Source of the DNA: Sulfurimonas sp.
Lineage (GTDB): Bacteria > Campylobacterota > Campylobacteria > Campylobacterales > Sulfurimonadaceae
Reading direction: 5' to 3'
NCBI GenBank assembly: GCA_027056465.1
Contig: JALUKS010000234.1
Location: 1-44,684, forward strand
DNA length: 44,684 bases
Part shown: positions 43,295 through 44,684 of the stretch, in pieces
Numbering within the stretch: the stretch's first letter is position 1
How the letters are laid out: each line of letters opens with the position of its first letter
The notes under the pieces: generated by a model
Told to the model about the DNA's origin: nothing
The model's input: only the letters and a program-made list of their open reading frames with translations
Databases searched by the model: none
Program-made: the position numbers and the translations under genes

Positions 43295-44684
43295 TTAAAT
43301 ATTTGCTTTATGAAGTGTCGGCTCATCAATGTAAAAGCCTTGTGAGTAGTCTATTCCCAACTCTTTTATCTTATCCATAACAACACTACAGTACACATAC
43401 TCTGCCACTGTTTTCATACCAAGTTTCTTTGCAAAAGAGACAATAGTTTCTACAACAATGAGAGAAGCCTTATCTATATGAATGTTTTCAATTAGTGATC
43501 CATCTATTTTTATATAGTCTGCCTTTATCTTAATAAGATACGAGAAATTTGAATAACCACTTCCAAAGTCATCTATAGCCACTTTCGCACCGTAACGTTT
43601 TATCTCATTTATAAACTTTTCAACCTTATTAAAGTCATTAATTGACTCAGACTCTAGAAGTTCAAAAGTCACTCTTTTAGAAGCAGAGGAACTCTTTAAT
43701 TTTTCTATCACAAAATAAAAAATATCACTATTCATAATATCTTCTATAGAGAGATTAATACTAAATTCTAAGTCATTATTTTCAAAAACAGCAAAAGACT
43801 TTTCTATCATCTGCATTGTTATCAGGTAATATGACTTAATTTTTTTCGCTATTGGAATAAAAACTAAAGGAGAAAGCACATTGGAATTTTCATCTAAGAG
43901 ACGTGCTAAACACTCATACTTTTCTATTTTTCCTGTTTTATTGTTAATGATAGCTTGAAAATAGGGAACAATTCTTGACTTAGAGATAGACTCTCTTACA
44001 ACTTCAGAGAGTTCAATATTGCGTTTGTAGTTATTTTCAAAGTTCATTCTATCTTCATAAATCCAAAAAGGCACACCTATCTCTTTTGCATATCCCAGTG
44101 CCATGGAAACCTTAGAAAAGATATTTTCTATGTTTGGTTCAGCAGAAGAAGCGAGTGTAAAATCTATAAATATTTTACTACTTTGATACCTTACAAAATA
44201 ACTATTAATCTTCTCATATATCTCGTTGAGATATTTTTTGAGTTCATAAAACTCTAATCGTTTTTCCATAGAAAAAGCGAACTCTGCTCCAGAGAGCCTA
44301 TAAACTTTATGTTCAGGTAGAGTCCCTTTGAGGTATTTTGCAATCTCTTCAATAACTAAATCCCCTATCACAAAACCATAAAAATTATTGATTGTTAGGA
44401 AGTTATCAATTTTTATAAGCACAAATCCTTGCTTTTCATCTGTTTGAAAATCTTTACGAAGTTGATATACATTTGGAAGATTTGTAAGATGATCAGTAAA
44501 GTAACGACTAAAGAGTTGATGTCTATAATTCCTTTCACTCTCATACTTTTTTAGATATAGTGTATAGAGTTCGCTCAGCACTACTGCATCATAATCTTCA
44601 CTCTTGTGAGCATGCTTAAGAGAAAAAATATTAATTTTACTTTTTGTTTTATCATCATGTTTTAAGAGTTCAATTTTAGCATTT
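43295..44684 (-). CDS. GGDEF/EAL domain protein, N-terminus outside the window (partial)
   Basis: The frame is open to the last base of the window, so the gene is cut; a GTG at 44581 is only an internal start-like codon. The GGDEF domain (FTDHLTNLPNVYQLRKDF onward) has SGAEF instead of GGDEF and is probably inactive as a diguanylate cyclase. The EAL domain keeps most catalytic residues: ECL in place of EAL, the Asn in INLSIEDI, FELLES, DDFGSGYSN, KIDGSLI and the Gln of SQGFYI. It probably hydrolyses or senses c-di-GMP. Convergent with the superoxide reductase gene. Confidence 0.9.
   Translation of the reverse strand, partial: NAKIELLKHDDKTKSKINIFSLKHAHKSEDYDAVVLSELYTLYLKKYESERNYRHQLFSRYFTDHLTNLPNVYQLRKDFQTDEKQGFVLIKIDNFLTINNFYGFVIGDLVIEEIAKYLKGTLPEHKVYRLSGAEFAFSMEKRLEFYELKKYLNEIYEKINSYFVRYQSSKIFIDFTLASSAEPNIENIFSKVSMALGYAKEIGVPFWIYEDRMNFENNYKRNIELSEVVRESISKSRIVPYFQAIINNKTGKIEKYECLARLLDENSNVLSPLVFIPIAKKIKSYYLITMQMIEKSFAVFENNDLEFSINLSIEDIMNSDIFYFVIEKLKSSSASKRVTFELLESESINDFNKVEKFINEIKRYGAKVAIDDFGSGYSNFSYLIKIKADYIKIDGSLIENIHIDKASLIVVETIVSFAKKLGMKTVAEYVYCSVVMDKIKELGIDYSQGFYIDEPTLHKANI

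Noticed and set aside
1..44684. CRISPR arrays, tRNA or rRNA genes, insertion sequences and phage attachment sites
   Set aside because: Intergenic gaps are nearly all under 200 bases. No regularly spaced repeats, cloverleaf, transposase-like protein or terminal inverted repeats were seen.

Overview
The window reads as chromosome of a motile, Gram-negative member of the Campylobacterota (Epsilonproteobacteria), probably a free-living marine type such as the Sulfurimonas group. The DNA is AT-rich and densely packed, and many gene joints overlap by 1-4 bases (TAATG, ATGA, TTGA). A BioV-type esterase gene, a TrkA-N/TrkA-C protein typical of this phylum, and the run aroB - mscS - mtaB - ftsH-like - bioV all point there. 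The flagellar stator proteins resemble the sodium-driven PomA/PomB type, which fits a saline habitat. The taxonomic call is inference from gene families; no rRNA or tRNA gene is present.

Layout. 1-3837 (+): the 3' end of an AT-rich gene that enters from outside, then trpB, an unusual lipoprotein and a leucyl aminopeptidase. 3838-4196: a decayed metE remnant in three reading frames. 4197-10448 (-): a six-member run. In transcription order it holds a BcgI-like restriction-modification subunit with its own PD-ExK nuclease domain, its specificity subunit, a broken small frame, a DEDDy 3'-5' exonuclease, a HEAT-like protein and a PIF1-type helicase. 10650-11316 (+): two small proteins. 11309-24691 (-): a 13-gene head-to-tail run, in transcription order motA, motB, fliP, trmA, a periplasmic coiled-coil protein, a TrkA-like protein, aroB, an MscS-type channel, mtaB, a protease-dead FtsH homologue, bioV, mog and a DEAD-box helicase.

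24838-31172 (+) with 31186-33005 (-): a glycolipid block. It has a flippase-like LPG-synthase transmembrane protein, a GT9 glycosyltransferase, two ArnT/GT39-like membrane glycosyltransferases, a PAP2 phosphatase, glmU, a DPM1-like polyprenyl-phosphate glycosyltransferase and a GtrA protein. 33132-37635 (+): coaBC, uppS, prepilin peptidase, an LptF/LptG permease and truA. UppS and PAP2 could supply and recycle the polyprenyl carrier that the DPM1-like, GtrA and GT39 proteins would use, so much of 24.8-36.9 kb makes sense as one cell-envelope neighbourhood. 37619-44684: VanZ-like and alpha/beta-hydrolase membrane proteins, an unrecognised conserved-looking protein, an MnmC-type FAD oxidoreductase, glyS, a class II-like superoxide reductase and a GGDEF/EAL protein that runs off the end of the window.

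Best leads: the restriction operon with a 24-bp tandem repeat in the spacer of its specificity subunit and three non-restriction genes downstream; the frame disruption ahead of the exonuclease; the FtsH homologue whose zinc-protease motif has been erased; the metE fossil; and the polyprenyl-glycan gene set.
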